Positions 6,651 through 14,189 of a DNA stretch of 33,578 nucleotides are shown one piece after another. The stretch lies in the NCBI RefSeq assembly GCF_900117425.1, contig NZ_FPEH01000028.1, positions 1 to 33,578 of the forward strand, written 5' to 3'. A program made the position numbers and the translations under genes. How positions within the stretch are numbered: the stretch's first letter is position 1; every line of letters starts with the position of its first letter. This DNA is from Novosphingobium sp. NDB2Meth1. GTDB lineage: Bacteria; Pseudomonadota; Alphaproteobacteria; Sphingomonadales; Sphingomonadaceae. The notes beneath the pieces are model-generated. The model saw only the letters and a program-made list of their open reading frames with translations. It was not told where the DNA came from and made no database searches.

Positions 6651-7145
6651 ATGCACTTCACCGGGCTGCTCTACCGCGCCCACAATCCGGTCTGGTCCCG
6701 CGAACCCCTCTCAGGGGAGGGGGCGGCCCGGTTTGGCGGACGGTTCAATCGCATCGGGCGCAGCGCGCTCTATACTTCCCTCGCCCCAGAGACCGCGCTG
6801 CGCGAGGCCAATCAGGTTGGCACCCTCCAGCCCACCACGCTCGTCGCTTATCAGGCCGATATCGGACCGTTGCTCGATGGCCGCGATACGGCTGCATTGC
6901 GGCCTTTCGGTATCGCACCGGCTGAGCTCGCCGACCCGGCGTGGCGTGATCGGATGCTCTCAGGCAAACCGGTCCCGACGCAAGATCTGGCGGAGGCCGC
7001 GATCGCGCAAGGCTATGTGGGCATTGTCGTGCCGAGCTACGCCCGCGGCGCTTCCGCCGACGCTCTCAACCTTGTCCTGTGGCACTGGGAAGGGCGCATC
7101 ACGCTCGTAGATGACGACGACCGGCTTGGCCTGCGCGATCCCTGA
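6651..7145 (+). CDS. RES-domain toxin (NAD+-targeting)
   Basis: The 164-aa protein has the RES-domain sequence in order: LYRAHNPVW at the N-terminus, then GRFNRIGRSALYTSLAPETALREA, which contains the Arg, Tyr and Glu typical of the NAD-binding pocket. RES toxins (ParT, MbcT, Res) break down NAD+ or ADP-ribosylate targets and stop growth when the antitoxin is lost. The length is usual for the family and no key residue is missing. It is probably a plasmid addiction module with the gene just upstream. It converges on the reverse-strand gene at 7180-7677. Confidence 0.9.
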   Translation: MHFTGLLYRAHNPVWSREPLSGEGAARFGGRFNRIGRSALYTSLAPETALREANQVGTLQPTTLVAYQADIGPLLDGRDTAALRPFGIAPAELADPAWRDRMLSGKPVPTQDLAEAAIAQGYVGIVVPSYARGASADALNLVLWHWEGRITLVDDDDRLGLRDP

Positions 7146-7179
7146 TTTCTGCCTATTAGGCCGGCAAGCTGATGCCTGC

Positions 7180-7677
7180 CTAGTCTTCGATCCGGCCGCC
7201 AAGCGACGGATCGAGATACCACGAGGGTCCCTCGACGAAGTCGGCCGAGCGTGCTGGAACGGGCCCGTCGGGCTCACTTGCGACATAAGGATTGACCTGC
7301 GGTGCAGGCCTCTCGCCGGAGCGAAGGAGCTTCCCCGACATTTCGCAGCGAGGGCGCAGGAGATCGAGCAGCCATTCGAGATCATCCAGCATCTGGACGA
7401 TGCCGCGCCCCGCCAGCGTGTAGTAGAGACACCGCTGATAATCATCGCACTGGCACGAAAGCACCTGCGTCAGCTTGTTCTTGGCACCGGGTGTGCCCAG
7501 GAAAACCCCCTGCAGCGCTTCGTAGAGTTCGCGCGCCGAATAGTAGGCATCGAACGCTTCGACGCCAATCGAGGCGTTGGCGAGCGAGCGCCGCGTAGGC
7601 GTCACCAGTGGGTCAACCGATGCATCGCGCAGCGTCAGATCGAGGTCGAATTGGCCGAGATCGAATACCTTGTTCAT
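7180..7677 (-). CDS. Hypothetical protein, 165 aa, reverse strand
   Basis: Not recognised. The coding signal is good: long frame, GC-rich third positions. The product is largely helical (EAFDAYYSARELYEALQGVFLGTPGAKNKLTQVL), has a Cys-containing segment (SCQCDDYQRCLYYTLAGRGIVQMLDDLEWLLDLLRPRC), and ends in a Pro-rich tail. The four clustered Cys could bind metal. It diverges from the 428-aa gene, with a perfect 8-bp inverted repeat in the gap (7690-7710), and faces the RES toxin with a 34-base gap. A regulatory partner role is possible but unproven. Confidence 0.65.
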   Translation of the reverse strand: MNKVFDLGQFDLDLTLRDASVDPLVTPTRRSLANASIGVEAFDAYYSARELYEALQGVFLGTPGAKNKLTQVLSCQCDDYQRCLYYTLAGRGIVQMLDDLEWLLDLLRPRCEMSGKLLRSGERPAPQVNPYVASEPDGPVPARSADFVEGPSWYLDPSLGGRIED

Positions 7678-7689
7678 AAGACAGAATTC

Positions 7690-7710
7690 CTCTATGTGAC
7701 GAACATAGAG
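7690..7710. promoter_or_regulatory. Perfect 8-bp inverted repeat between divergent genes
   Basis: CTCTATGT (7690-7697) and ACATAGAG (7703-7710) surround GACGA in the 65-base gap between the reverse-strand gene and the rightward 428-aa gene. AT-richness, symmetry and position suggest an operator controlling both directions. Confidence 0.6.
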
Positions 7711-7742
7711 TGAACAAAAGGGGCGGTCAAGAGCGTCAGACC

Positions 7743-9029
7743 ATGTGGTTGGTGGCCAAGGACACCACAGGTAGCACCGGGCGCGTCGCCATTGGCGACG
7801 GTCTGCGGGCAGCCTTGGTCCGCTGGTACACGGGCCATGGCAACGAGGCCGATCACCGGGCCTGCGTCTCCCTCGTCGTGACAGCGCGCGAGAATCACAA
7901 ATGGCTCGCCTGCGATTGTCTGGGCGAGGTCACCGCGCCGCCGCTGCTGAGCCCGGCCTACCTGAGCTTTCAGGAAACCTATTACCTGCGGCGGCTGACT
8001 TCGAGGCCGATGCATGCGCCGGCGTGTCCATTTTTCCTGCCCCAGGCACCGCCGCGCATCCGCGAGACAGCAAGGGATTCGCTCTACGCGCTCGATGTTC
8101 CAGATGGCCTGTTCAACGCGCACCAGAAGGCGCCGGAGAAACTCGCCCAGAAACCGGACTACAGTGAGCCAGACGACCGGTCGCGCGGTGTTGCAATCCC
8201 GCGCCTCGGCAAACTGCTGTGGCTGCTGCTCGAGCGGGCGGGTTCCAACGTGCTGCGCGAGCTTCCGCCAGCAGGGCCACGGGAGGGCTCGATCAGCCAG
8301 GAGATGCGTTTCCTGCGCCGGGCTGCGCAAGGTCTCGAGATTGCGCCCGGGGTTCCGCTCTCGGCCCATCTCTACACCAACGCGATCGATTACGAGAAGC
8401 GGCGGGTTCACGCCCGGCTGCGCGCCGCGGCCGAGAGATGGCCTCATGAATTCGCGCCCCAGGCGTTTCTTCTGCTCGAGGCCAATGCGGTCACTTCCAC
8501 CGAGATCGTCACCGGTCTCGGCACGATCACGGTCCGGAACCGCATCCAGCACACCGGGATCATCCGCGCCGAAGTTGAGCCGCCGTTTCTTGTGCTCGCC
8601 GTCGTCGGCGAGCACAGCAGGAAGGAGGGCTATGTCGCGCTGCGCGCCTACGCTCAGCCTGTCTTGAGCGGCAACCAGTTCGTGCCGACAGAGCGAGACC
8701 ACGACCGAGACGTTCTGCGGACGCTCCAAGACGCGCAGTATATCCTGCGACGCCGGGACATCCGGATGGCGGTGAAGAAGATCCTCTTCGATCTGCCATT
8801 TCCGGACGTCTCCGTAAGGCCGGATTTCCTGATCGCCCTTCTTGACGACAACACCGGACAGGAGTGCCGCTTCGCGCTGCAAATCCTCCAGTCGTCCGAC
8901 GAGGATTATCTCGCCCTCAGGGCAATCGAGCGGACTCGTCTTTCGCAGCTTGGACCGGTGGCGGCCCTCGCTCTTCGAGACGTCACGCCCGAGATCGTTG
9001 CCCGGACCGCTCTCGGGATCCTGAGCTGA
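7743..9029 (+). CDS. Cys/His-motif plasmid protein, DUF1173-like
   Basis: The 428-aa protein has an N-terminal cluster likely to bind zinc: WLACDC (CxC) followed by YYLRRLTSRPMHAPACPFF (HxxxC). This resembles the N-terminus of DUF1173 proteins of alphaproteobacterial plasmids, but I am not certain of the family. The remainder is a mixed alpha/beta region with SISQEMRFLRRAAQ, a central beta-rich part (FLVLAVVGEHSRKEGYVALRAYA), and a C-terminal segment with VRPDFLIALLDDNTGQECRFALQIL. The start is uncertain: ATG 7743 gives a sensible N-terminus, GTG 7710 would add 11 residues, and neither has a strong ribosome site. No membrane segments are seen; the role is unknown. Confidence 0.6.
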   Translation: MWLVAKDTTGSTGRVAIGDGLRAALVRWYTGHGNEADHRACVSLVVTARENHKWLACDCLGEVTAPPLLSPAYLSFQETYYLRRLTSRPMHAPACPFFLPQAPPRIRETARDSLYALDVPDGLFNAHQKAPEKLAQKPDYSEPDDRSRGVAIPRLGKLLWLLLERAGSNVLRELPPAGPREGSISQEMRFLRRAAQGLEIAPGVPLSAHLYTNAIDYEKRRVHARLRAAAERWPHEFAPQAFLLLEANAVTSTEIVTGLGTITVRNRIQHTGIIRAEVEPPFLVLAVVGEHSRKEGYVALRAYAQPVLSGNQFVPTERDHDRDVLRTLQDAQYILRRRDIRMAVKKILFDLPFPDVSVRPDFLIALLDDNTGQECRFALQILQSSDEDYLALRAIERTRLSQLGPVAALALRDVTPEIVARTALGILS

Positions 9030-9075
9030 AGAAGAGGGGGAGGGTCTAAGCGAACCTGCAACAGGAGAGTTCGCT
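8988..9075 (+). promoter_or_regulatory. Hairpin, purine tract and RBS hairpin before the DUF7007-like gene
   Basis: An inverted repeat CCCGAGA (8988-8994) / TCTCGGG (9011-9017) lies in the end of the previous gene. The purine tract GAAGAAGAGGGGGAGGG follows (9028-9044), then AGCGAAC (9049-9055) / GTTCGCT (9069-9075), whose 13-base loop holds CAGGAGA, the ribosome site. The ATG at 9077 begins one base after the right arm. This is a clear example of the repeated leader. Confidence 0.6.
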
Positions 9076-9076
9076 C

Positions 9077-9712
9077 ATGCCATGTTTTGCCCCATCACCG
9101 CGCCCCTCCACTTCCATCTGGGGCGCCGTCCAGCAGGCCGATCAGCTGGCCCCCGGCATATGGTCAGTTATGACCGCCAGCCACGGCGGCATCATTCTGT
9201 CCGATCAGAGACAGGCCGCCATGCCAGCGGCGCTACAGATCGAAGGCGGGGCCTACGAAGAAGATTGCGATTGGGGGCTTCCGATCCTTGCTTTCACCAG
9301 CGAGCTTGAAGGGCAGGGCTCCTGCTCTGCGGGCTTCCTGCAGCTTGCCCGCGATACCACCCGATGTTGGCACCCGGACCGCTTCAGGGCCTTCACCGGC
9401 GAGGCCGTAGAGGAGAATTCCTCTGCGATCCTGCGGACGCGCAAGGCCTATATGGCCGCGATCGGCGAATTCTGCGTGACCAGCGCCTGGGGCGATTGGG
9501 CCGAATGGGTGCCGGAAGGCAAAGTCGGCGTGATTGCCCGACAAGTCGAGCGCGTCGATCACCTTGGCCGGCCAACCTATGGCGAGGCCGAAGTCTGCGC
9601 GCTCATCGCCAAGGACCTCTACGCCGCGCGCGGCGAGGTTACGGCGCTGCGTGATACGGCGCACGAGGTAATCCCGATGCCAGAGGCCCTGCGACCGAAA
9701 CGAGTGGGCTGA
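9077..9712 (+). CDS. DUF7007-like protein, 211 aa
   Basis: The segment IWSVMTASHGGIILSDQRQAAMPAAL with GGAYEEDCDWGLPILAF corresponds to the core that I associate with DUF7007, a family of unknown function common on alphaproteobacterial plasmids (typical form: a TxSHGG(I/Y)xLS turn followed by YEEDCDW). The C-terminal half has CVTSAWGDWAEWVPEGKVGVIARQVERVD and a short helical tail. No enzyme motif is evident. The ATG at 9077 sits directly behind the right arm of an RBS hairpin. Presence with anti-restriction and SSB genes hints at a role early after plasmid entry, an inference from position only. Confidence 0.65.
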   Translation: MPCFAPSPRPSTSIWGAVQQADQLAPGIWSVMTASHGGIILSDQRQAAMPAALQIEGGAYEEDCDWGLPILAFTSELEGQGSCSAGFLQLARDTTRCWHPDRFRAFTGEAVEENSSAILRTRKAYMAAIGEFCVTSAWGDWAEWVPEGKVGVIARQVERVDHLGRPTYGEAEVCALIAKDLYAARGEVTALRDTAHEVIPMPEALRPKRVG

Positions 9713-9756
9713 ATATGCCCTCCAAACACGTTGCGTTTGCCGTTGCTTATGGACTT

Positions 9757-9798
9757 TACAATATGGTCATCGTATGTAACCAGTCATAAGGCATGACT
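9757..9798. promoter_or_regulatory. Promoter/operator region of the Phd-PIN module
   Basis: An AT-rich stretch contains TACAAT (9757-9762, -10-like) and, 20 bases on, a perfect inverted repeat AGTCAT (9782-9787) / ATGACT (9793-9798); a further GGTCAT copy lies at 9765-9770. Multiple TCAT half-sites just before an antitoxin gene fit autorepression by the Phd-type antitoxin. The local drop in GC stands out from the surroundings. Confidence 0.55.
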
Positions 9799-9811
9799 AT
9801 AGGAGTGTCAG

Positions 9812-10081
9812 ATGCGAGCCGAAACCTACGGCGCGGCAGACTTCAAGGCCAACTGTCTCGCAATCCTTGACCGACTGGCACGTCGCGATCTCGATCAGGT
9901 GACCATCACCAAACGAGGTCACGCCGTCGCGGTGTTGACGCCGCCACCCAGCATGGCCGATGCCGTTAAAACGCTGCACGGTTTTATGTCTGGCTCCGTG
10001 AGCATTCCCGAAGGGTTTGACCTCCTCTCACCGGTACTTGATGAACCGCTAGGTGCAAGCGAAGGCGCGTTGCACGGGTGA
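9812..10081 (+). CDS. Phd/YefM-family antitoxin
   Basis: The 89-aa product has the Phd/YefM pattern: an N-terminal DNA-binding half with DFKANCLAILDRLARRDLDQVTITKRGHAVAVLTPP, then a flexible C-terminal part for toxin binding. It would neutralise the PIN toxin encoded immediately downstream and repress the operon through the inverted repeats at 9765-9798. AGGAG lies 8 bases before the ATG. Its stop overlaps the toxin start by one base (TGATG). Confidence 0.85.
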   Translation: MRAETYGAADFKANCLAILDRLARRDLDQVTITKRGHAVAVLTPPPSMADAVKTLHGFMSGSVSIPEGFDLLSPVLDEPLGASEGALHG

Positions 10082-10533
10082 TGACGAAGAAAAAACCCTC
10101 AGAATTGCCGAACGCTGTCCTGCTGGATACCTGCGCGGTCATCTGGCTCGCCAACGGCGATGTGCTTGCTCAAGAGGCGCTCGCGGCCATTTCACATGCC
10201 GCGCTCGCAGGCGGAGTTTTGGTGTCACCCGCATCGGCTTGGGAGGTCGGATTGTTGAGCCGCGTGCGCAGCGGCATCAGTCCGACGCTTACCTTTCTTC
10301 CCGACCCGCAAAGCTGGTTTGCCCGCTTCATGGGCGGTCCTGGTATCAAGCAAGCACCACTGCTTCCGGAAATTGCTATTGCGTCCTCGCATCTGCCTGA
10401 GCCCTTGCACGGTGACCCTGCAGACAGGTTCGTCATCGCGACAGCAAGACATCATCAAATTCCTATCATCACGCGCGACGGCAAGATCATCGACTACGCG
10501 GCCCAAGGCCATGTAAACGTTATCGCTTGTTGA
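10081..10533 (+). CDS. PIN-domain toxin (VapC-like ribonuclease)
   Basis: The 150-aa PIN protein carries the expected acidic residues: LLDTC near residue 16, AWEVG in the middle, GDPADRFVIATA and ITRDGKI near the end. PIN toxins are Mg-dependent RNases that cleave tRNA or rRNA. The ATG at 10081 overlaps the antitoxin stop, so translation is coupled; a GTG one codon earlier is possible. The sequence resembles the Phd-partnered PIN group of alphaproteobacteria, with DGKIIDYAAQGHVNVIAC as C-terminus. All catalytic positions are present. Confidence 0.88.
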   Translation: MTKKKPSELPNAVLLDTCAVIWLANGDVLAQEALAAISHAALAGGVLVSPASAWEVGLLSRVRSGISPTLTFLPDPQSWFARFMGGPGIKQAPLLPEIAIASSHLPEPLHGDPADRFVIATARHHQIPIITRDGKIIDYAAQGHVNVIAC

Positions 10534-10768
10534 GTTTTGGGCTTCAGGCTCGCGTGCAAGCGACTGAGCCGCACGGCAAGATTTAGCGGAGCTCGGCGTG
10601 GCTCTCCACGCAATCAATCTAACGTCTAAGGCACGTGTGTCTCGGGCACGTGACCTGATTGCGCGGCCCGAAGGCCAACCGGCTCTGGCTGCGCACCAAG
10701 CCGCCGATGTGAAGGGAAGGGGGAGGGGAAGGGGAAGGGCGAACCAATGCGATGGAAGACCCTTTGCT
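10534..10768 (+). promoter_or_regulatory. Leader with G-rich tract before the GHKL ATPase gene
   Basis: This 235-base gap has no credible gene. It holds a repeated CACGTG palindrome (around 10634-10653), a region with nested GC hairpins including GGCC-CGAA-GGCC (around 10672-10683), a long purine tract with five runs of three to five G (about 10713-10739), and an inverted repeat GAAGGG/CCCTTT enclosing the ribosome site GGAAG and ending just before the ATG. The G-rich tract fits the simple four-run G-quadruplex pattern. It is the longest of the purine-tract leaders. Confidence 0.5.
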
Positions 10769-12442
10769 ATGAAACCAACAATCATCCGACCCAGCGTCAG
10801 CCCGAAGACCATCACCAACGTCACGCGCCTCTTCAACGGCACCATCGGCGATATCCTCGGCGAGCTCCTCCAGAACAGTCGCCGCGCTGGCGCGTCCCGG
10901 ATTGATATCGCCTGCTGCGCCGATCAGGACGCAGCGCGATTGACCCTTGTCGATGATGGAACCGGGGTCGCCGATCCCCAGACCATGATTGCGCTGGGGG
11001 ATTCGGGCTGGAGCCAGCACATCCATGAGGCCGAAGACCCGGCAGGCATGGGTGTCTTCAGCCTCGCGGGCAAGGATACCCGGTTCAGCTCACGTCATGC
11101 CAATGCCGACACCGGATGGTCGGTGCATGTCCCCGCGGATGGCTGGACCGGCGCGCAGGACATTGCCGTGCGGCCCTTTGCTCGCCCGGTCGGTACGACC
11201 ATCACCTTCCTGATGCCCGGAGTGAGCGAGCAGACGACCGAGCGGATTCTGCGCGAAGTCGCGAAGTTCTACCCACTGTCGGTGTTCTTCAATGGCACGG
11301 AAATGCCGCGCGAGGACTTCCTCGCCGAGGCGATCTACGTTGCCGAGTGGAACGGCAGCCAGATCGGCGTGTTCGAGGGGCGCGAATACCACCAGGACCC
11401 CACGACGAATTTCCATGGTATGGTGCTCACCCGCAAGCTTGCCAGCGTCTCGGAGAGCCTTGGCGGCAAAACATACCATGCCCGGCTCGATATCGGGGCC
11501 ACCCCGGGCCTTGCCCTTGTGCTCCCGGCGCGCAAGGAATTCGTCGAGAATGCCGCCTTTGCGGCGCTGCAGGCAGCCTGCAGGCGCACGATCTATGCCG
11601 CGCTGGCGCACAGAGGCCAGCACCGGCTTTCCTTCGAGAACTGGAAGGAAGGGCGCGATCTTGGGGTTGCCCTGCCGGAGGCCGACCCCTGCCTGCCCCG
11701 CTGGCATGCTGCCATTGCGGAGAGCGACAACGTCAATGTCGAGTATGAGGAAATCGCAGCAGGTGCGGACACGATCCTTGTCGCGGATCTTGAGCCCGAT
11801 ACTGCCCAGGGACTGGAGCGCGCGCTGCGCGACCACCCCTTGCGCCCGCACCTCGTCGAGAACCATCCCGCATACGCTGGCTATGGCTGGTATGACGCGC
11901 TGCATCAGCTCGGCAACGTGCGCTTCTATGTTGCAGCCGGAGAGCAGGGCCACGTCATCGCCGAAAACGGCAGCTTCCCCCCGCTCGATGACCATGTTCG
12001 TGCCGAGACGATCGAGCTGAGGTTCTGCGTCTTCCACCGCGCCAGCGAAACGCAGCGCGAGGAACGGATCTCGGCAGATGTCGCCTTCGTCGTCGGCGAG
12101 GATGGCTGGTACAGCGGCATCGACCAGATCCGCATTGCCTATGTTCCGGGTCCGGCGCTGACTCCTGAAACGCTGGTCGATCTGATCGAGAACGTCTGTT
12201 TCTGCGCGAACGACGACAGCGAGGCCGACTCCTGGGACACCCAGCACGAGCACTTCTTGCGCGATGCGCGCGAGCTCGCGGCCCGGGTGCTGCTCGGCGA
12301 GGACGAGGCCATTGCGGCGCGTATCCACGACACGCTTGCCGGCATCCTCTGGGTCATTCCCAAGGACCGGCAGGTTGCCATTACCGTTGCTGCCGGGACC
12401 GCGATCGATGTTCAGCTTTCCGCTTTTCAACCTGCGGGCTGA
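10769..12442 (+). CDS. GHKL (Hsp90/gyrase/MutL-type) ATP-binding protein, 557 aa
   Basis: The N-terminal ~170 residues hold the Bergerat ATP-binding fold: GELLQNSRRAGASRI (residues 31-45, catalytic Glu and Mg-binding Asn), VDDGTGVAD (61-69, DxGxG) and GMGVFSLAG (93-101, glycine lid). The remaining ~390 residues form an unrecognised middle and C-terminal part, without histidine-kinase, MutL endonuclease or Hsp90 client-domain motifs that I can see. ATP-driven dimer closing is the usual behaviour of this superfamily; the partner is unknown. ATG 10769 is chosen because the upstream in-frame extension is only translated purine tract (RGRGRGR). A DUF3768 gene follows after 59 bases. Confidence 0.75.
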   Translation: MKPTIIRPSVSPKTITNVTRLFNGTIGDILGELLQNSRRAGASRIDIACCADQDAARLTLVDDGTGVADPQTMIALGDSGWSQHIHEAEDPAGMGVFSLAGKDTRFSSRHANADTGWSVHVPADGWTGAQDIAVRPFARPVGTTITFLMPGVSEQTTERILREVAKFYPLSVFFNGTEMPREDFLAEAIYVAEWNGSQIGVFEGREYHQDPTTNFHGMVLTRKLASVSESLGGKTYHARLDIGATPGLALVLPARKEFVENAAFAALQAACRRTIYAALAHRGQHRLSFENWKEGRDLGVALPEADPCLPRWHAAIAESDNVNVEYEEIAAGADTILVADLEPDTAQGLERALRDHPLRPHLVENHPAYAGYGWYDALHQLGNVRFYVAAGEQGHVIAENGSFPPLDDHVRAETIELRFCVFHRASETQREERISADVAFVVGEDGWYSGIDQIRIAYVPGPALTPETLVDLIENVCFCANDDSEADSWDTQHEHFLRDARELAARVLLGEDEAIAARIHDTLAGILWVIPKDRQVAITVAAGTAIDVQLSAFQPAG

Positions 12443-12479
12443 GTCCCGCGAGGCCGTCCGGTTGTCCGCTCGTCGTCTC

Positions 12480-12504
12480 TTGGATCAGGAGGAGACCTCC
12501 AATG
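12480..12504 (+). promoter_or_regulatory. RBS hairpin before the DUF3768 gene
   Basis: TTGGA (12480-12484) and TCCAA (12498-12502) enclose TCAGGAGGAGACC, which contains the ribosome site AGGAGG; the last base of the right arm is the A of the ATG. An alternative inner pairing GGAGG/CCTCC would directly hide the ribosome site. Two exclusive pairings suggest translational control. Confidence 0.5.
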
Positions 12505-12873
12505 CATGACACATCTGACCTCACTTGCGCGCGGCAACGCACCGAGCGCATTGCGCTGCTCAATGATGCCGCGCGCCAGGGCCGTGACCGAACGGCCCGC
12601 ATCGTCATGACCTCCGGGTTGCTTGCAGAATTCGGCGGCGACACCGTGGCACAAAGCATGATGGTTCAGGCTCGGTTGATGGCCGCTCTGCGCCATTGCA
12701 CCTTCGCCCCGGATTCGCCCGAGCGAGACTTTGCAAGCATGGATGTCGATGGCATCAAGGTGCTGATGAAAGTCGATTATTACGACACCGAACTGGCATT
12801 CGGGTCCGAGGATCCGGCCAATCCAGCGATGACACGGCGCGTCATCACGCTGATGCGGCCAGCGGACTACTGA
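12502..12873 (+). CDS. DUF3768-family protein
   Basis: The 123-aa product matches DUF3768: RIALLNDAARQ near the N-terminus, RIVMTSGLLAE in the middle, and the diagnostic C-terminal half ERDFASMDVDGIKVLMKVDYYDTELAFGSEDPANPAMTRRVITLMRPADY. The family is common on alphaproteobacterial plasmids and islands and has no known function. The ATG at 12502 lies at the edge of an RBS hairpin with AGGAGG in the loop. It is probably in the same transcript as the GHKL ATPase gene. Confidence 0.85.
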   Translation: MHDTSDLTCARQRTERIALLNDAARQGRDRTARIVMTSGLLAEFGGDTVAQSMMVQARLMAALRHCTFAPDSPERDFASMDVDGIKVLMKVDYYDTELAFGSEDPANPAMTRRVITLMRPADY

Positions 12874-12945
12874 TCAGTTCAGGGGCGGACATGTCACTGC
12901 GCCGCGGGGCATAGGCCACGTAAATGGTGGGGAGGTAACGAGCGC

Positions 12946-13296
12946 ATGAGCAGGCACAAAGTACCGCTTCGTGACGGGATTGCAGCTGCCAGTGCCTATG
13001 TCGGATGGGACCGACCGCTTCAGACCTATTTCGCGCAGGTTCTGAGCCTCCCTGACGAAGACGGGGAGGAAATCGAACTCGTATGGGTCGGAACCGCTTT
13101 CGGCGAGCTGCCCCGCGCGGTTGACGCAATCCGCGCGCTCGAGCCCTATTGCCATATCGAGGCAAGTCTTGCCGCACAGCTCGAGATCGACAGGATGGCC
13201 TGCCTCGCCACGCGCGATGGACCCAATCAGCTCGAAGCCAAGGCGTTTATGGCGCGCCTCAACCAGATCAAGGACGGGTCCGAGCCCGAGGCTTAG
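12946..13296 (+). CDS. Hypothetical protein, 116 aa
   Basis: Not recognised. ATG 12946 has GGGGAGG 10 bases upstream. The product starts MSRHKVPLRDGIAAASAYVGWDRPLQTYFAQVL and has an acidic beta-rich middle (DEDGEEIELVWVGTAFGELPRAVDAIRALEPYCHI) and a helical end. The DEDGEE..WVGT pattern and size suggest a small cytoplasmic protein; I see no known motif. It lies between the DUF3768 and DUF736 genes in the same direction. Confidence 0.65.
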   Translation: MSRHKVPLRDGIAAASAYVGWDRPLQTYFAQVLSLPDEDGEEIELVWVGTAFGELPRAVDAIRALEPYCHIEASLAAQLEIDRMACLATRDGPNQLEAKAFMARLNQIKDGSEPEA

Positions 13297-13363
13297 GTCG
13301 TTACAGACCGCGCCTGGCTCGAAGCAGGGCCGGTTCAGCTCCAATCCACCTATCGAGACTCCT

Positions 13364-13495
13364 CAGCCCTCTGGGCTGGACAGGATGACGCGCGCCTGCG
13401 GTGGCTGGCGCACGGGCCGGGCCAGAGGCCCGGAGGAGAGGGGGATGGGAGAAGGTGTTCCGGACAAGGGGTTCGGACGGCATCAGGAGAACTTC
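13364..13495 (+). promoter_or_regulatory. Leader of the DUF736 gene: two hairpins, purine tract, RBS hairpin
   Basis: Perfect hairpins CAGCCC/GGGCTG (13364-13378) and CCGGGCC/GGCCCGG (13417-13433) are followed at once by the purine tract AGGAGAGGGGGATGGGAGAAGG (13434-13455). Then GGGGTTC (13468-13474) pairs with GAACTTC (13489-13495, two G-U pairs) around a 14-base loop containing the ribosome site AGGA. The ATG is at 13499. The order parallels the leader at 5-106. Confidence 0.55.
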
Positions 13496-13498
13496 GAC

Positions 13499-13999
13499 AT
13501 GAACATCGGCACCCTCAAGGCCAACGCAGAAGGCGTTCACATCGGCCGCATCACCACCCTGACCTTCAGCGCGACGGTTGCACTGCGGGCCTTCGAATCC
13601 ACCAACGAGCGGGCACCCAAGTTCGACCTCATGGCGCTCTCGGCGGACCGCCGCAGCTGGGTCAAGATCGGCGCGCTCTGGGAATACTCGTCGAACGAGA
13701 CCGGCGAGTGCTTCCTCTCGGGCCAGATCGACGATCCCAGCCTCTCGGCGCCGATCCCGGTCGCCATGTTCCAGCAGAACGATGGCAGCTACAACGTCGC
13801 CTGGCGCCGCTCGAAGCCCAAGGCCTCGCTCGACGGCTTCGGCAGCGAGAGTGAAGGCGCCCTGCCGCCGCTGACTGCCACCGGCGACGAACCGGCCAGC
13901 GACCGCAGCGTTGACAGCGCTGCTGCCACCGGCGACGGTCTGGGCGACAGCACTGCTCCGGCACCCAAGGGCAAGACGCGCGCGAGCGTCGACGCCTGA
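13499..13999 (+). CDS. DUF736-family protein
   Basis: The 166-aa product has the DUF736 fold signature: MNIGTLKANAEGVHIGRITTLTFSATVALRAF, then RAPKFDLMALSADRRSWVKIGALWEYSSNETGECFLSGQIDDPSLSAPIPVAMFQQNDGSYNVAWRR. The family is usually about 100-110 aa and consists of just this domain. Here about 55 extra residues, low in complexity and rich in Gly, Ser and acidic residues, follow and end in a basic tail (KGKTRASVDA). DUF736 genes are widespread on alphaproteobacterial conjugative elements with unknown function. The ATG at 13499 follows a typical repeated leader, and a strong terminator follows the gene. Confidence 0.88.
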   Translation: MNIGTLKANAEGVHIGRITTLTFSATVALRAFESTNERAPKFDLMALSADRRSWVKIGALWEYSSNETGECFLSGQIDDPSLSAPIPVAMFQQNDGSYNVAWRRSKPKASLDGFGSESEGALPPLTATGDEPASDRSVDSAAATGDGLGDSTAPAPKGKTRASVDA

Positions 14000-14015
14000 C
14001 CGGGACAAGCCCCCG

Positions 14016-14044
14016 GTGACCGGTGCCGCGACCCGCGCCGGTCA
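14016..14044 (+). promoter_or_regulatory. Stem-loop after the DUF736 gene
   Basis: TGACCGG (14016-14022) and CCGGTCA (14038-14044) form a perfect stem just before the rho-independent terminator. It may stabilise the transcript end. Confidence 0.4.
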
Positions 14045-14051
14045 CATCGGG

Positions 14052-14093
14052 AAGGCCCGTCCGCGCATTCGTCGCGGGCGGGCCTTTTCTTTT
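14052..14093 (+). terminator. Rho-independent terminator after DUF736
   Basis: A 14-bp stem (AAGGCCCGTCCGCG 14052-14065 with 14073-14086, one G-U pair, loop CATTCGT) is followed by TTCTTTT. It separates the DUF736 transcript from the next gene, which therefore probably has its own promoter within 14087-14183. Confidence 0.92.
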
Positions 14094-14142
14094 GCCCGGT
14101 GCTTGCAAGCCGAGCCGACCTGCAGCGGAAACTCTGCCTGCG

Positions 14143-14189
14143 AGAGAGAAGGGGGAGGTGCCGTTCAAGCAAAGGAGGCTTGAATGGCA
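14143..14189 (+). promoter_or_regulatory. Purine tract and RBS hairpin overlapping the next start codon
   Basis: The tract GAGAGAGAAGGGGGAGG (14142-14158) is followed by an 11-bp stem (14160-14170 with 14178-14188, one G-U pair): GCCGTTCAAGC against GCTTGAATGGC. The 7-base loop AAAGGAG is the ribosome site, and the ATG at 14184 is inside the right arm. This is the clearest RBS hairpin in the window. Confidence 0.65.

Noticed and set aside
7692..8882. Long 396-codon reverse frame opposite the 428-aa gene
   Set aside because: Antisense shadow. The forward frame has the CxC/HxxxC cluster and a supported order in the operon.
10598..10768. Longer N-terminus for the GHKL ATPase
   Set aside because: The in-frame extension translates the purine tract (RGRGRGR) and adds no conserved residues. 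ATG 10769 has the RBS within the hairpin.
11090..12430. Long 446-codon reverse frame opposite the GHKL gene
   Set aside because: It is the antisense shadow of a GC-rich gene; the forward product has clear GHKL motifs and the reverse one has none.
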